Positions 1 to 8,684 of a stretch of 64,000 nucleotides of DNA are shown here, piece by piece (the stretch's first letter is position 1; each line of letters begins with the position of its first letter). The notes under the pieces are model-generated. The model was not told the origin of the DNA, searched no databases, and was given only the letters and a program-made list of their open reading frames with translations. The translations under genes and the position numbers were made by a program. Source of the stretch: CAYHVK01 sp964360255 (lineage in GTDB: Bacteria; Bdellovibrionota; Bdellovibrionia; Bdellovibrionales; UBA1609); the NCBI GenBank assembly GCA_964360255.1, contig CAYHVK010000002.1, positions 168,782 to 232,781 of the forward strand, in the 5' to 3' direction.

Positions 1-1118
1 AGTTCAAAGATCTCTCTGAAGCTGATCTGGTTATTGCCAACTCTCATAAAGGCCAACTTGAAGATATTCTAACCCAATATTTAAAGGGTCAAGAAACTGC
101 GCGCGTTCATAAATCGAACATCTTCAAAAAAGAAGATCTTGAGTCGGGTGGAGGAATCGAATCTCATCACACCCGCAGTTTTTTAAAAATCCAAGATGGC
201 TGCAATAGCTTTTGTACTTTCTGTGTGATTCCGTTTGCTCGTGGTAAGAGTCGTAGTTTAGCTATTGCTGATCTTCGCGCTCGAGTGAATGAGTTTTATG
301 ATCAAGGTTTGCGTGAAGTTGTTCTTACTGGTGTACACATCGGTGATTACGAAGAGGGTTTAGAAGCTCTAGTTGAAGATCTACTTCTCAATACGAAAAT
401 GCCGCGCCTAAGACTGGCGAGTCTCGAGCCCATCGAAGTGACGAGTCGTCTCTTAGATGCTTATCAAGACCCGCGCTTGTGTGCTCATTTTCACATGAGT
501 ATTCAAAGCGCGAATACTTCAGTGCTGGCTGGAATGAAACGTAAGTATACATCTAACGAGGTTGAATTCGCCCTCAATGAAATCGCACGTCGGGTGCCAG
601 GAGCCTACGTCGGTATGGATGTTATCGCGGGTTTTGCTGGCGAATCCGATGCCGATTTTCAAGACACTTACATGCGTTTAGCGAGTTTGCCATGGACGCG
701 TATTCACGTTTTTCCTTACAGTGAGCGTCCAGGTACTTTTGCCTTGAAGCTAGATGGTAAAGTGGAGTCACGTACGCTCCATGCACGTGCTGCCCAGCTT
801 CGTGAGCTCAGTTGGAATCGAGTTTTACAAGAGGCCAAGAAGCAAATCGGCCAGACTAAAAATGTTTTAATTCTCAAAAACCAAGCTGCGGGCGAAGAGA
901 AGCTCACAGCTGAAGGTCGTCTGATTTTACCTTCTGTGGCTCGCGATCAGTGGCCTATAGATGTAACAGTCGGTGACAGGGTAGAGCGAAGTTTTCTAGC
1001 TGACCAAGGTGACTTTAACTTTTCAGATGAGATTCAAGTTAAAATCACCGGGTATAGAGAGCGGTTGTCTCGCCAAGATGTTGTTTTGGTCGGTGAAGCC
1101 ATCACTCGCGGCGGTTGA
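1..1118 (+). CDS. mtaB: MtaB-type tRNA methylthiotransferase (5' end missing)
   Basis: The gene enters from outside the window; the frame is open from base 3. It encodes the radical-SAM and C-terminal parts of a MiaB/MtaB-family methylthiotransferase, which adds a methylthio group to t6A37 of tRNAs reading ANN codons. The CxxxCxxC cluster motif (CNSFCTFC) is at 201-224, followed by an IPFARG segment typical of the family. Later come a GMDVIAGFAGE segment and an HMSIQSA segment, matching the MtaB versions of the radical-SAM barrel motifs. The C-terminal 80 residues fit a TRAM-like RNA-binding domain. An internal GTG at 225 is not the start, because the cluster cysteines lie upstream of it in frame. 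The stop overlaps the end of the convergent Fic gene by 17 nt. MiaB is the main alternative, but the motif spellings favour MtaB. Confidence 0.88.
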   Translation, partial: FKDLSEADLVIANSHKGQLEDILTQYLKGQETARVHKSNIFKKEDLESGGGIESHHTRSFLKIQDGCNSFCTFCVIPFARGKSRSLAIADLRARVNEFYDQGLREVVLTGVHIGDYEEGLEALVEDLLLNTKMPRLRLASLEPIEVTSRLLDAYQDPRLCAHFHMSIQSANTSVLAGMKRKYTSNEVEFALNEIARRVPGAYVGMDVIAGFAGESDADFQDTYMRLASLPWTRIHVFPYSERPGTFALKLDGKVESRTLHARAAQLRELSWNRVLQEAKKQIGQTKNVLILKNQAAGEEKLTAEGRLILPSVARDQWPIDVTVGDRVERSFLADQGDFNFSDEIQVKITGYRERLSRQDVVLVGEAITRGG

Positions 1119-2076
1119 TAAAACAGTACTGAGCTAAGGCTTTTTCTCCGGACATCTTGATGCTTTTTGTTCTAACTCCGAGGGCGAGATCTCGGCTCGC
1201 AGTTGCGGTCGAGATTTTTTTAAAGAGAGAAAGATAATCTTTTCGTGAGAACATCTTTGGTCCAAATTTTTCACTCGCAATATCCAGGCGATCTTCCGCA
1301 GTTAAGGGCTTCGGCCGAATTGAAGATGTCAATGACTGCACGGCATCGTGAATTGTAGAAAGTGAAAATTCAATGAATGGCGTGGCACTACCTGTTTTAT
1401 CAGACTGCCCCAGCGATCTATAGTAGTCTGCTTGCCGATCACGAACGATAGACTCAACAGTCGCCAATTCGAAAATTGGATGAAATTGAGATAGGAGAAC
1501 CGTCTGCCAGAATCGTCCCAGGCGTCCGTTTCCGTCAGTGAACGGGTGAATGAATTCTAGCTCATAATGAAATAGGGCTGACAAAATAAGAGGATGAGTT
1601 TCTTTGTCTGATTTCATAAATTTAAAAAGATGGCTCATAAGTTCTGGGACCAATTTTGCCTGAGGTGCGGTGTGGGTGACACGATCACCTTGAAAGATGC
1701 CAACGTTAGTTGACCTCCATTGACCAGGATTCGAAACGAGGCCTGTCATTAGTGATCGATGAGCATCGAGGAGTGACTGGGCTGAGTAAGGTTTGAAGTT
1801 TAAAATTTCATTGTAGGTTTTAATTGCATTTTGAACTTCGAGAATTTCTCGTTTCGAACCCTTGACTCTCTTGCCATCTAAAATAGCCGTCACTTGATCG
1901 AGCTCGAGGGTATTGCCCTCAATCGCGAGACTGGCCTGAATGGTTCGGATGCGATTGGTGCGGCGAAGCTTTGGCTCGGGCTTTGAAATTTGTAGCCCCT
2001 CGTATTGTCCCAGAATCCTGGTGGTCTCAGTGCAGAGTTTTAACATTTTTGACGTTAGCTCAAAGGGTGGCTTCAT
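1102..2076 (-). CDS. Fic family protein with C-terminal winged HTH
   Basis: A Fic-domain protein of about 324 residues, of the kind that usually AMPylates target proteins. The catalytic loop reads HPFTDGNGRLGR, matching HPFx(D/E)GNGRxxR, near residues 177-188. An N-terminal SLAIEGN segment matches the (S/T)xxxE(G/N) self-inhibitory helix, so this is a class II Fic with its inhibitor built in. The last 60 residues contain ISTATASRDL, resembling the recognition part of a winged HTH common in Fic-HTH proteins. ATGs at 2082 and 2076 and a longer frame to 2106 are possible; 2076 is preferred because it lies 7 nt past a TACTAT -10 box. The gene is divergent from rnc, convergent with mtaB, and starts inside a 46-nt perfect palindrome. 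The target is unknown. Confidence 0.88.
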   Translation of the reverse strand: MKPPFELTSKMLKLCTETTRILGQYEGLQISKPEPKLRRTNRIRTIQASLAIEGNTLELDQVTAILDGKRVKGSKREILEVQNAIKTYNEILNFKPYSAQSLLDAHRSLMTGLVSNPGQWRSTNVGIFQGDRVTHTAPQAKLVPELMSHLFKFMKSDKETHPLILSALFHYELEFIHPFTDGNGRLGRFWQTVLLSQFHPIFELATVESIVRDRQADYYRSLGQSDKTGSATPFIEFSLSTIHDAVQSLTSSIRPKPLTAEDRLDIASEKFGPKMFSRKDYLSLFKKISTATASRDLALGVRTKSIKMSGEKALAQYCFINRRE

Positions 2077-2116
2077 TGACATGATAGTATCATATGATAC
2101 TATCATGTCAATGAAG
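2071..2116. promoter_or_regulatory. 46-nt perfect palindrome with symmetrical promoter, at Fic start
   Basis: Positions 2071-2116 read identically on both strands, centred between 2093 and 2094. Each strand contains TTGACA, 16 nt, then TACTAT, so the palindrome encodes a sigma70-like promoter in both directions. On the minus strand the -35 is 2106-2111 and the -10 is 2084-2089, with an ATG 7 nt further on. On the plus strand they are 2076-2081 and 2098-2103, followed by an ATG at 2111 that opens only a 10-codon frame. That the Fic HTH binds here is inference. Confidence 0.7.
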
Positions 2117-2177
2117 TTGACCGTGGCTTGTATAAAGTTATGACCCTATTCCATGCCCTTCCTTTTTATAACACCTC

Positions 2178-2206
2178 TTGACGCATCGCCTAATTTTGGT
2201 TACAAC
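2178..2206 (+). promoter_or_regulatory. Probable promoter of rnc-era-der
   Basis: TTGACG at 2178-2183 and TACAAC at 2201-2206 are separated by 17 nt, about 68 nt upstream of the rnc ATG. The match to the sigma70 consensus is good at -35 and moderate at -10. Confidence 0.45.
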
Positions 2207-2273
2207 ACTCCCGCTACTGAATTTGCATACTGATTAGACAAGTTGGTTAGAGCGGAGACGCTCAAAGGAAACC

Positions 2274-2975
2274 ATGATTACCTCGTCCCTCAAAGGTGAA
2301 AGCCTTTCTAAATTATTTCGTGATGAAAACCTATTTCATCAAGCTCTGACACATAAGAGCTTTCATAATGAGAATACAAAATCGTCTCCAGGCCATAACG
2401 AACGCCTCGAATTTTTAGGCGACGCCGTTTTAGATTTAATTCTCAGCGATTGTCTTTTTAATAAACTTACAGACTTTGATGAAGGTGGTCTTTCTAAACT
2501 TCGCGCGAGTTTAGTGAATGAAACGGCGTTAGCTGAACTCGCTATTGAATTAGAATTGGGTCCGCACTTGAAGCTTGGTAAAGGTGAAACCGCAACGGGT
2601 GGTATATCAAAACCTCGATTGCTCTCATCAGTTCTTGAAGCGCTTATCGGAGCCATATACGTCGATCAAGGCTTTGAGAAAACAAAAGATTTCACATTAG
2701 AGATTTTCAAGCAGCGTCTACAAGACATCGACTTATCTGTGCATTTCAAATCAGATTATAAAACGCGCCTGCAAGAGAAGCTGCAAGATATGAAGAAGCG
2801 TATTCCAGTTTATAAATTATTAAAAGAAGAAGGACCTGATCACAGCAAAGTGTTTCATGTCGCTTTAACTCTCGGTGAAGACACTCTTTCTACCGGCACC
2901 GGAAAGAGTAAAAAACAGGCCGAACAAGATGCCGCTAAAAAAGCATTAGAAATTATTGAATCAGAGGAGGCTTAA
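2274..2975 (+). CDS. rnc: Ribonuclease III
   Basis: A 233-residue double-strand-specific endoribonuclease for rRNA and mRNA processing. The RNase III signature NERLEFLGDAVLD is at residues 42-54 and carries the metal-binding Glu and Asp. A double-stranded RNA-binding domain fills roughly residues 155-230 and ends in the typical KSKKQAEQDAAKKAL helix. The length is normal. The ATG is preceded by AAAGGAA at good spacing. The stop overlaps the start of era by one base, so rnc, era and der form a translationally coupled operon, a common bacterial arrangement linking RNA processing with ribosome assembly. Confidence 0.97.
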   Translation: MITSSLKGESLSKLFRDENLFHQALTHKSFHNENTKSSPGHNERLEFLGDAVLDLILSDCLFNKLTDFDEGGLSKLRASLVNETALAELAIELELGPHLKLGKGETATGGISKPRLLSSVLEALIGAIYVDQGFEKTKDFTLEIFKQRLQDIDLSVHFKSDYKTRLQEKLQDMKKRIPVYKLLKEEGPDHSKVFHVALTLGEDTLSTGTGKSKKQAEQDAAKKALEIIESEEA

Positions 2976-3859
2976 TGAAAGCCGGTTATATTGGGTTAGT
3001 AGGACTGCCAAACGCAGGCAAGAGCACCGTCGTAAACGCCATTATTGGCGAAAAAGTTTCGATTGTGTCTCGTAAGCCGCAAACAACACGAAAACGTGTA
3101 TTGGGTATCTATTCAGACGCCAACACCCAGGCCATCTTCTTAGATGCTCCGGGTTTGGTGAAAGCTGAAGCGGGCCTTAATCATTTTTTACAGAAAGAGC
3201 TCGAAAGCGTTATTCGTGAGAGTGATATTCTCGCAGCAGTTTTAAATCTTGATGCTTATAAAATTGAGCCTCTTATCGAGATTATCGAAATGTGTAAAAA
3301 CAGTGGTAAGCCCTGGATGGCCGTTTTAACAAAAGACGATCTCAGCCTTCTTCACCGTAATGAGAAATTACGTGAAGTACTTCAGCCATTAAAAATTCCA
3401 ATTGTCCTCACGTCGGCACTTCGTCGCCCTGAAGAACTAAAGGAGTTAATTTTAACTCCGCTTGTACAAATGCTTCCGGAGACTAAAGCTCCTTATTATG
3501 AAGACGAAATTTATACGACTCAAAGCGAGCGTGAGATTTTAGCTGAAATGGTGCGCGAGCAGTGTTTTGAATATCTTCATGAAGAGCTTCCTTACGGCGT
3601 TGCGGTTAAGACGCTTTCATTTAAAGAAGAAGACACTATTATTAAAGCTGAAGTTGAAATTATCGTGAGCAAAGAGAATTATCTCGGAATGGTCGTGGGC
3701 CAAGGTGGTCAGACTATTAAGCGTATCGGCGCCTCATCGCGTATTTTAGCTGAGAAATTTTTTAACAAAAAAATGTTTGTAAAAACAAGTGTGAAGGTTC
3801 GCAAAGATTGGACTTCAGACGAAAAATTTATGAAAGAGATGGGTTATGTCGTCAGCTAA
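2975..3859 (+). CDS. era: GTPase Era
   Basis: A 294-residue ribosome-assembly GTPase that binds the 3' end of 16S rRNA. The P-loop GLPNAGKS is at residues 10-17, G3 reads DAPG (commonly DTPG), and G4 reads TKDD in place of the usual NKxD. Both variants are conservative but worth noting. The C-terminal KH domain contains the GQGGQTIKRIG loop around residues 246-256. It starts on the last base of the rnc stop codon and overlaps der by 14 nt. Context (rnc-era-der) agrees with the assignment. Confidence 0.96.
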   Translation: MKAGYIGLVGLPNAGKSTVVNAIIGEKVSIVSRKPQTTRKRVLGIYSDANTQAIFLDAPGLVKAEAGLNHFLQKELESVIRESDILAAVLNLDAYKIEPLIEIIEMCKNSGKPWMAVLTKDDLSLLHRNEKLREVLQPLKIPIVLTSALRRPEELKELILTPLVQMLPETKAPYYEDEIYTTQSEREILAEMVREQCFEYLHEELPYGVAVKTLSFKEEDTIIKAEVEIIVSKENYLGMVVGQGGQTIKRIGASSRILAEKFFNKKMFVKTSVKVRKDWTSDEKFMKEMGYVVS

Positions 3860-5186
3860 TGTCTCATTCAGAGTGGCTATTTTAGGACGTCCTAACGTTG
3901 GTAAATCGACGCTTTTTAATATTTTGACTCGCACGCGTAATGCGGTTGTAAAAAATCAGCCTGGTGTGACACGCGATATTCAAGCTGAGAAGGCCGACTG
4001 GTGGGGCAAAACTTTTGAAATCCTCGATACGGGCGGTATTACCAATCGTATGGATGATTTCTCTCCGCTGATTATGCGCCAAGTTCTTGAGGCTTTAGGT
4101 CGAGTGGATTTGATCGTTGTCGTGATGGACGGCAAAACAGGTCTGAACCCAGAAGATAAAGATATTATTCGTATTGCAAAAGAATGCGGGAAGCCATTCT
4201 TCGTTGTTGTGAATAAAGTCGATCGTGAACATGAAGCTGAGCTTAAAAAAGCTGAGTTCTACGAACTGGGCGTTGATTTGATTCACACCTCGTTCGAGCA
4301 GCGCGTTCACGTGGATAAGGTTGTAGAGAAAATTCTCTCTTATATTCCAGCTGAAGGTATGAAGCTTAAAGAAGGCGTTCGTTTTGTGATTATGGGTAAA
4401 CCGAATGTAGGTAAGAGCTCTTTAGCGAATGCCATCCTCGGTGAAAAACGTATGATCGTCTCTGAAGTGGCAGGAACAACTGTTGATGCCATCGAAGAAG
4501 AACTTCAGTACAAAGATCAAAACTTGATTCTCGTGGATACAGCCGGTCTTCGTCGCCGTGGTAAACGTTTCTCGAAGCGCGATGGCGTTGAGATTCTCTC
4601 AGCTTATAAAACTGAAGAAGCTATTCGTCGTGCAGATGTGATTCTCTTAGTTGTTGATTCAACTCTCGGGCCCACAGAGCAGGATGCGCGTATGATTAAA
4701 ATGGCTTATGATCGCTCGAAGCCAGTGATTCTAGTTGCGAACAAAACCGACTTAGCACGTCTACAGCGTGATAAGCACCGCGAGTGGTTCAGAGAGCGCT
4801 TAGCTTTTGAATTCCATTTCGTTGAAGAGATTCCGGTGATGTTTACAAGCGCTGAGAAGCATGAAGGTATCAACGAAGTTCTAGATGAAATTCTAAGAAT
4901 GGCAGCGAAGCTCAGTATTAAAATTACGACTTCTAAGCTGAATGACTTCTTCTATGATGCGATTCGTTCGGCGCCAGCTCCGGTATTTGGTAACACCAAC
5001 GTGAAGTTCTATTACCTCACGCAGACGCAGCAGAAGCCACCCAGCTTTATTGCGTTCGCGAACCATCCAGAAGGTGTTTCGCCATCGTACCGTCGTTTCT
5101 TGATTAAGAAGATCCAGAAAGAGTGGGACTTATCAGGTGTGCCGGTTCGAATGTTTATTATGAAAAGCGGCGGCGACAGCCTGTAA
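3846..5186 (+). CDS. der: GTPase Der (EngA)
   Basis: A 446-residue double GTPase required for 50S subunit assembly. It has two G domains in tandem: P-loop GRPNVGKS at residues 14-21 with NKVD as G4, and P-loop GKPNVGKS near residue 184 with NKTD as G4. A C-terminal KH-like domain of about 110 residues follows, with the conserved RFLIKKIQ-type helix. The length is normal. The ATG lies inside the end of era (14-nt overlap) and keeps the typical distance of about 13 residues before the first P-loop. Confidence 0.97.
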   Translation: MSSANVSFRVAILGRPNVGKSTLFNILTRTRNAVVKNQPGVTRDIQAEKADWWGKTFEILDTGGITNRMDDFSPLIMRQVLEALGRVDLIVVVMDGKTGLNPEDKDIIRIAKECGKPFFVVVNKVDREHEAELKKAEFYELGVDLIHTSFEQRVHVDKVVEKILSYIPAEGMKLKEGVRFVIMGKPNVGKSSLANAILGEKRMIVSEVAGTTVDAIEEELQYKDQNLILVDTAGLRRRGKRFSKRDGVEILSAYKTEEAIRRADVILLVVDSTLGPTEQDARMIKMAYDRSKPVILVANKTDLARLQRDKHREWFRERLAFEFHFVEEIPVMFTSAEKHEGINEVLDEILRMAAKLSIKITTSKLNDFFYDAIRSAPAPVFGNTNVKFYYLTQTQQKPPSFIAFANHPEGVSPSYRRFLIKKIQKEWDLSGVPVRMFIMKSGGDSL

Positions 5187-5204
5187 ACGGAGTTTAGGTA
5201 GAAA

Positions 5205-6584
5205 ATGAAACGCGGCGTTTGGGGTACAAGACTAGGATTTTACATGGCGGCCATCGGAGCCGCCTTCGGTCTTGGTAGTCTCTGGCGCTTTCCGTACATT
5301 GTTCAAGAGAATGGCGGCGGGGCTTTCGTTTTCGTCTACTTCGTTGTTCTGGTTCTTATCGGTATTCCTATGCTCGTCGGTGAACTCTTAATTGGGCGAA
5401 TCACCCGCCGAAGCGCGATCTCCGCAATGAAGCAGATCTCAGCTCAGCAGGCGGCCTCAAAAGCTCCGCCGATGTTTTATCGTCACACACGCCTGATTAT
5501 CGGCGTTCTCTCTTTGGTTGTTTGTATTTTCATTATCGGTTATTACTCGGTTGTGAGCGGTTGGGTTCTTCATTACCTTATTCACTTCGCCACCATGCCG
5601 TTCTTTGATATGAGCGGCACTACTCCCACATTAATGTCGGGACTGCGCGATCGGGGATGGCTGCAGGTCTTGCTTGCATCTGTGCATTTAGTCTTGGTCA
5701 CTATTATAGTAGCCAAAGATTTTGAAGAAGGTCTTGAGCGTTTCATCGGTTATGTGATGCCGGTCTTCGTTCTCGCACTTTTATTTTTGCTCTATCAAGT
5801 GAGCCATTTAGAATCCCTCGAGCCTGCGGTGCAATTTTTCTTCTACCCAGACTTCTCAAAACTTTCGCTGAATTCTCTTGGCGCCGCCGTCGGCCACGTT
5901 TGCTTCACCCTCAGTATCGGCTTTGGCGCCATGATCACATTCGGCTCGTATTTAAAAGAAGAGGCTCGCGTGCCTTCAACAGGTTTTCGCGTCGCTATTA
6001 TGGACTCATTAATGACCATCATCGCGGGTCTTTTGATTTTTCCTCTATTATTTTCAAGTCCGATTAAAGCCTCTGGCCCAGAATTATTATTCCAAACTGT
6101 ACCGGTCTTTTTTGTTGAATCGGATGGCGGTAAAATATTTGGACTTCTATTCTTTATCTGTCTTTACTTGGCGGCTCTTGGTGCCAGTTTAAGTTTGATC
6201 GAAACTGTGACGGCGAATTTTGTGGACGCTTTTAAAATCAATCGTGCTAAAGCCGGTTGGTTAGCAGGGGGACTTTGCTTTTTGACAACGCTTCCGCCAG
6301 CTCTAGGAACAAGTTTGCTTAAAAACATGACGGTAAATAATATGAGTTTACTTGAGCTTATCGATTCGGTTTTAGTGAATTGGTTCCTGCCACTTATTGC
6401 ACTGGCTATGAGCTTTATCGCCCGCCGCCGCCTTAATGAAAAAGTCCGCCGCGAAGAATTTATTATCCAGGACGATTCAACTTCAGAAATTATTTATTTT
6501 CATTGGCTGTTCTTGATGAAGTGGGTTGTGCCTTTTGTTTTGATACTTGGTTTGATTTTGCAGGTCATTGCTTTGGTTCGTTAA
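5205..6584 (+). CDS. Sodium-dependent NSS (SNF) family transporter
   Basis: A 459-residue polytopic inner-membrane transporter of the neurotransmitter:sodium symporter family. The N-terminal signature AAFGLGSLWRFPY followed by NGGGAF is the unwound first helix that binds sodium and substrate in LeuT-like proteins. About 11-12 hydrophobic segments follow, and the length suits bacterial members. The substrate is probably an amino acid but cannot be read from the sequence. It begins 18 nt after der behind GGAG and may be co-transcribed with it. A long hairpin at 6619-6680 lies just downstream and may terminate the transcript. Confidence 0.92.
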   Translation: MKRGVWGTRLGFYMAAIGAAFGLGSLWRFPYIVQENGGGAFVFVYFVVLVLIGIPMLVGELLIGRITRRSAISAMKQISAQQAASKAPPMFYRHTRLIIGVLSLVVCIFIIGYYSVVSGWVLHYLIHFATMPFFDMSGTTPTLMSGLRDRGWLQVLLASVHLVLVTIIVAKDFEEGLERFIGYVMPVFVLALLFLLYQVSHLESLEPAVQFFFYPDFSKLSLNSLGAAVGHVCFTLSIGFGAMITFGSYLKEEARVPSTGFRVAIMDSLMTIIAGLLIFPLLFSSPIKASGPELLFQTVPVFFVESDGGKIFGLLFFICLYLAALGASLSLIETVTANFVDAFKINRAKAGWLAGGLCFLTTLPPALGTSLLKNMTVNNMSLLELIDSVLVNWFLPLIALAMSFIARRRLNEKVRREEFIIQDDSTSEIIYFHWLFLMKWVVPFVLILGLILQVIALVR

Positions 6585-6618
6585 AATACTTTAATTCGTT
6601 AAGATCCGCGAATCAAAA

Positions 6619-6680
6619 AAAGCCATGGTCTCTATGAGAGCATCTCTCGATAGAGGTGCTCTCATAGAGACCATGGCTTT
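6619..6680. repeat. 62-nt hairpin, 24-nt perfect arms
   Basis: Arms 6619-6642 and 6657-6680 are perfectly inverted, and the inner 14 nt continue pairing (one G-U, then four base pairs) to a CGAT loop. The left arm starts in an A-tract and the right ends in TTT. It lies between the NSS transporter and the 3' end of a Y1-transposase gene, so it may be a terminator, a REP-like element of that transposase, or both. Confidence 0.75.
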
Positions 6681-6726
6681 GATCGACAGCACCATGACTG
6701 TATCAAACGCAACCCTAACTCCGGTA

Positions 6727-7263
6727 TCATACAAATCCGTCGTACAAATAGTCCCAGTTTTTCACTACGCCTTCAGCCAGCCCGCGAGGGTGACCAAAAC
6801 CTTCAAGTTGATTCACCTTTATATAATCACTAATCCGCAAAAAATCTTTTACGCCAAAAACGAAGCGCGAGTAGGGCGTTTGCGTCCAAAAACGATCTTT
6901 AAGTTTATTGATTTTGCTGGCACCAGTGATTTTAAGAGCAATGGCTCCGCTTAAGACACGGATAAAGCTTTTATAGGCATGATGAGAGTGAAACTTCGCA
7001 TGTAAATGCAGATGATTACCCACATTGGCTGAGGAAAATATCTTAACGCCAAAAACTTTTGAATACTTCTTAAGAAGGACCGCAATAATAGCCTTATTGC
7101 GCGGCTTCAAGAAAGACCAATCTCCTTTAGCCTGTTTCGATTTCAAGACTAAATGCATGGTTTGCCGAGTTGTTATGGGGCGATGAGTGCGGCTCGCTCT
7201 AGTTGTGCGCTTGTTGCCGCCGAAGCGATTTGATTTTTTGGTGAAAAGATCTATTTGCTTCAT
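6727..7263 (-). CDS. REP-associated tyrosine (Y1/HUH) transposase-like protein, copy 1
   Basis: A 178-residue protein of the IS200-like Y1 superfamily. The HUH metal-binding motif is in NHLHLHAKF at about residues 100-108, and a candidate catalytic Tyr is in DYIKVN near the C-terminus. The N-terminus MKQ..LF and several internal blocks (LHLVL/MHLVL, SFLK.R, FIR..G.IA, SR...G) are shared with the gene at 28075 but not with the one at 53128, so copies 1 and 2 form one subfamily. It is single and not flanked by direct repeats. A long hairpin lies 46 nt beyond the stop codon. The start ATG has no Shine-Dalgarno sequence and sits about 8 nt past a -10 box. Confidence 0.8.
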   Translation of the reverse strand: MKQIDLFTKKSNRFGGNKRTTRASRTHRPITTRQTMHLVLKSKQAKGDWSFLKPRNKAIIAVLLKKYSKVFGVKIFSSANVGNHLHLHAKFHSHHAYKSFIRVLSGAIALKITGASKINKLKDRFWTQTPYSRFVFGVKDFLRISDYIKVNQLEGFGHPRGLAEGVVKNWDYLYDGFV

Positions 7264-7271
7264 TTTTTTAA

Positions 7272-7298
7272 TTTATATGTGACTTATGGTATTGTCAA
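7272..7298 (-). promoter_or_regulatory. Putative promoter of transposase-like gene
   Basis: On the minus strand, TTGACA (7293-7298) is followed after 15 nt by TATAAA (7272-7277). The ATG begins 8 nt downstream, implying a leaderless or nearly leaderless mRNA. Confidence 0.45.
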
Positions 7299-7504
7299 TG
7301 ATGTTTCGACTTGATCACTGATTCAAGTTCGAAGTACAACGATGTTTTTGGATAGAAAGTTATTGCAGATTAAATCGTGGGTTGAGTATCTGGGCACCGA
7401 ATGACTTTTCGACTTGATCGTAAAAAATGACTATGTCACGATAGGGTTGGTAGGTGTTGTTGCGGTGATTTTAGAGCCTATACAAGTTAATAGAGAGGTC
7501 GTTT

Positions 7505-7804
7505 ATGGATAAAATCCATTCAATATTTAATAGTCAGTCGGCTTTTATTCAGCACATACTGGTATGGATTGGATTAGGTCTGGTCATTGGTGTGTTAGCT
7601 AAACTTATCATGCCCGGTAATGAAAACATGGGCTGGATTCGCACTATCCTTTTAGGTATCGCAGGTTCATTTCTTGGAATCATGGGTGCGGCTTACTTCT
7701 TTAGGCTCCCAAACTATTCTGCCTTCAGCTGGCAGGGGATTGTGCTGGGAGTGATCGGAGCTTTTGTTCTGGTGCTTTTCAATCGTCTGGTTACGAAGTC
7801 ATGA
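7505..7804 (+). CDS. GlsB/YeaQ/YmgE family membrane protein
   Basis: A 99-residue small inner-membrane protein with three hydrophobic segments. The pattern GLVIGVLAKLIMPG, then GWIRTILLGIAGSFLG, is typical of the GlsB/YeaQ/YmgE (transglycosylase-associated) family. Members are often stress-induced but have no established biochemical activity. GAGAGG lies 8 nt upstream of the ATG. It converges on the outer-membrane protein gene with only 10 nt between stop codons. Confidence 0.85.
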   Translation: MDKIHSIFNSQSAFIQHILVWIGLGLVIGVLAKLIMPGNENMGWIRTILLGIAGSFLGIMGAAYFFRLPNYSAFSWQGIVLGVIGAFVLVLFNRLVTKS

Positions 7805-7814
7805 GTTTAGAGGC

Positions 7815-8543
7815 TTAGAAGTTCACACCCAAAACACCAGTGAGTAAGAACATATCACCACTTGGGTACTTGCCTGTGGCTGTGCCGTTAACTTCGAGGT
7901 TTGTATTCTCGTCTTTGAAGTTCACGAATTGATAGAGACCTTGTGCGCCAATGTACATTTTGTTGCGCATGATGGGGAACTCAACCCCTCCGCCCACACT
8001 AAAGCCTGAAGCGCGGTCGTTACTGAAATCAGCGATACCATTAATATTAATCTCGCGACTCACAGACGCAAAGCCCAAGAGCAAATAAGGATTAGTTGCG
8101 GCTAATCCCTTAGTTACGTTCTGAGTGTTAATGAAGTACTTGAAGTCTACGCTCACCGTACTGATATCTGCATCACCTGTAATACTCTGACCATTGCCTG
8201 CAATCTTCAAAGCGTGACCGCCGGTGAGATAACCAAACTGCATGGCAAAACGAAGATCAAAGAAGTAGCTGAGGTAAAGACCAAAAGCCACATCACTATC
8301 ATAGATGTCAGCCATGCCATCGGTGAAACCGCGCTGACCAACAGACATACCCAAAGTTAAGAATCGGCCATTTCTGAAGAAGTTAATATCGGCTTCTTCA
8401 TCTCCTGATTCTTCGTATTCGCTGTAATCGATAAATGGATCATAGGCATCTTGCTCGTCTTGCGCGAAAGAGGCGATTGGCGACGCCATCATTCCAAGTG
8501 CAAGAATTAAAGAGTAAAAAAAGAATGTCTTATTTTGAGACAC
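7815..8543 (-). CDS. Outer-membrane beta-barrel protein
   Basis: A 242-residue exported protein. The N-terminus has a signal peptide ending near ASFAQ, an acidic linker (DEEADINF region), then alternating hydrophobic strands with glycine-rich turns, ending in GVLGVNF. The C-terminal Phe and amphipathic last strand fit an eight-stranded OmpA/OmpW-like barrel. The start is GTG, supported by GGGGGA six to seven nt upstream; no ATG suits the signal peptide better. Its specific role is unknown. Confidence 0.72.
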   Translation of the reverse strand: MSQNKTFFFYSLILALGMMASPIASFAQDEQDAYDPFIDYSEYEESGDEEADINFFRNGRFLTLGMSVGQRGFTDGMADIYDSDVAFGLYLSYFFDLRFAMQFGYLTGGHALKIAGNGQSITGDADISTVSVDFKYFINTQNVTKGLAATNPYLLLGFASVSREININGIADFSNDRASGFSVGGGVEFPIMRNKMYIGAQGLYQFVNFKDENTNLEVNGTATGKYPSGDMFLLTGVLGVNF

Positions 8544-8684
8544 AGCGATCCCCCCGGACTAGTGCTATCTATAATAAGAGCAAAAAGGATGCTAGGTAAA
8601 AGCAATTCTAGTGAAATAGGACTACTTTTACTGTTTAAGGCTTATTCACCCTCTGTGTAGGGTGTTGACAGCTAGCGTCTGCCC

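Noticed and set aside
225..227. GTG as the start of the first gene
   Set aside because: The radical-SAM cysteines CNSFCTFC lie upstream in the same frame, so the gene begins before the window.
6625..6954. Plus-strand reading frame over the hairpin and transposase 3' end
   Set aside because: It runs antisense to the Y1 gene and consists partly of the hairpin; no protein-like features.
7385..7400. Possible further arm of the repeat family (CTGGGCACCGAATG)
   Set aside because: Only GGGCACC matches; the flanking bases and inner GGTT part do not.
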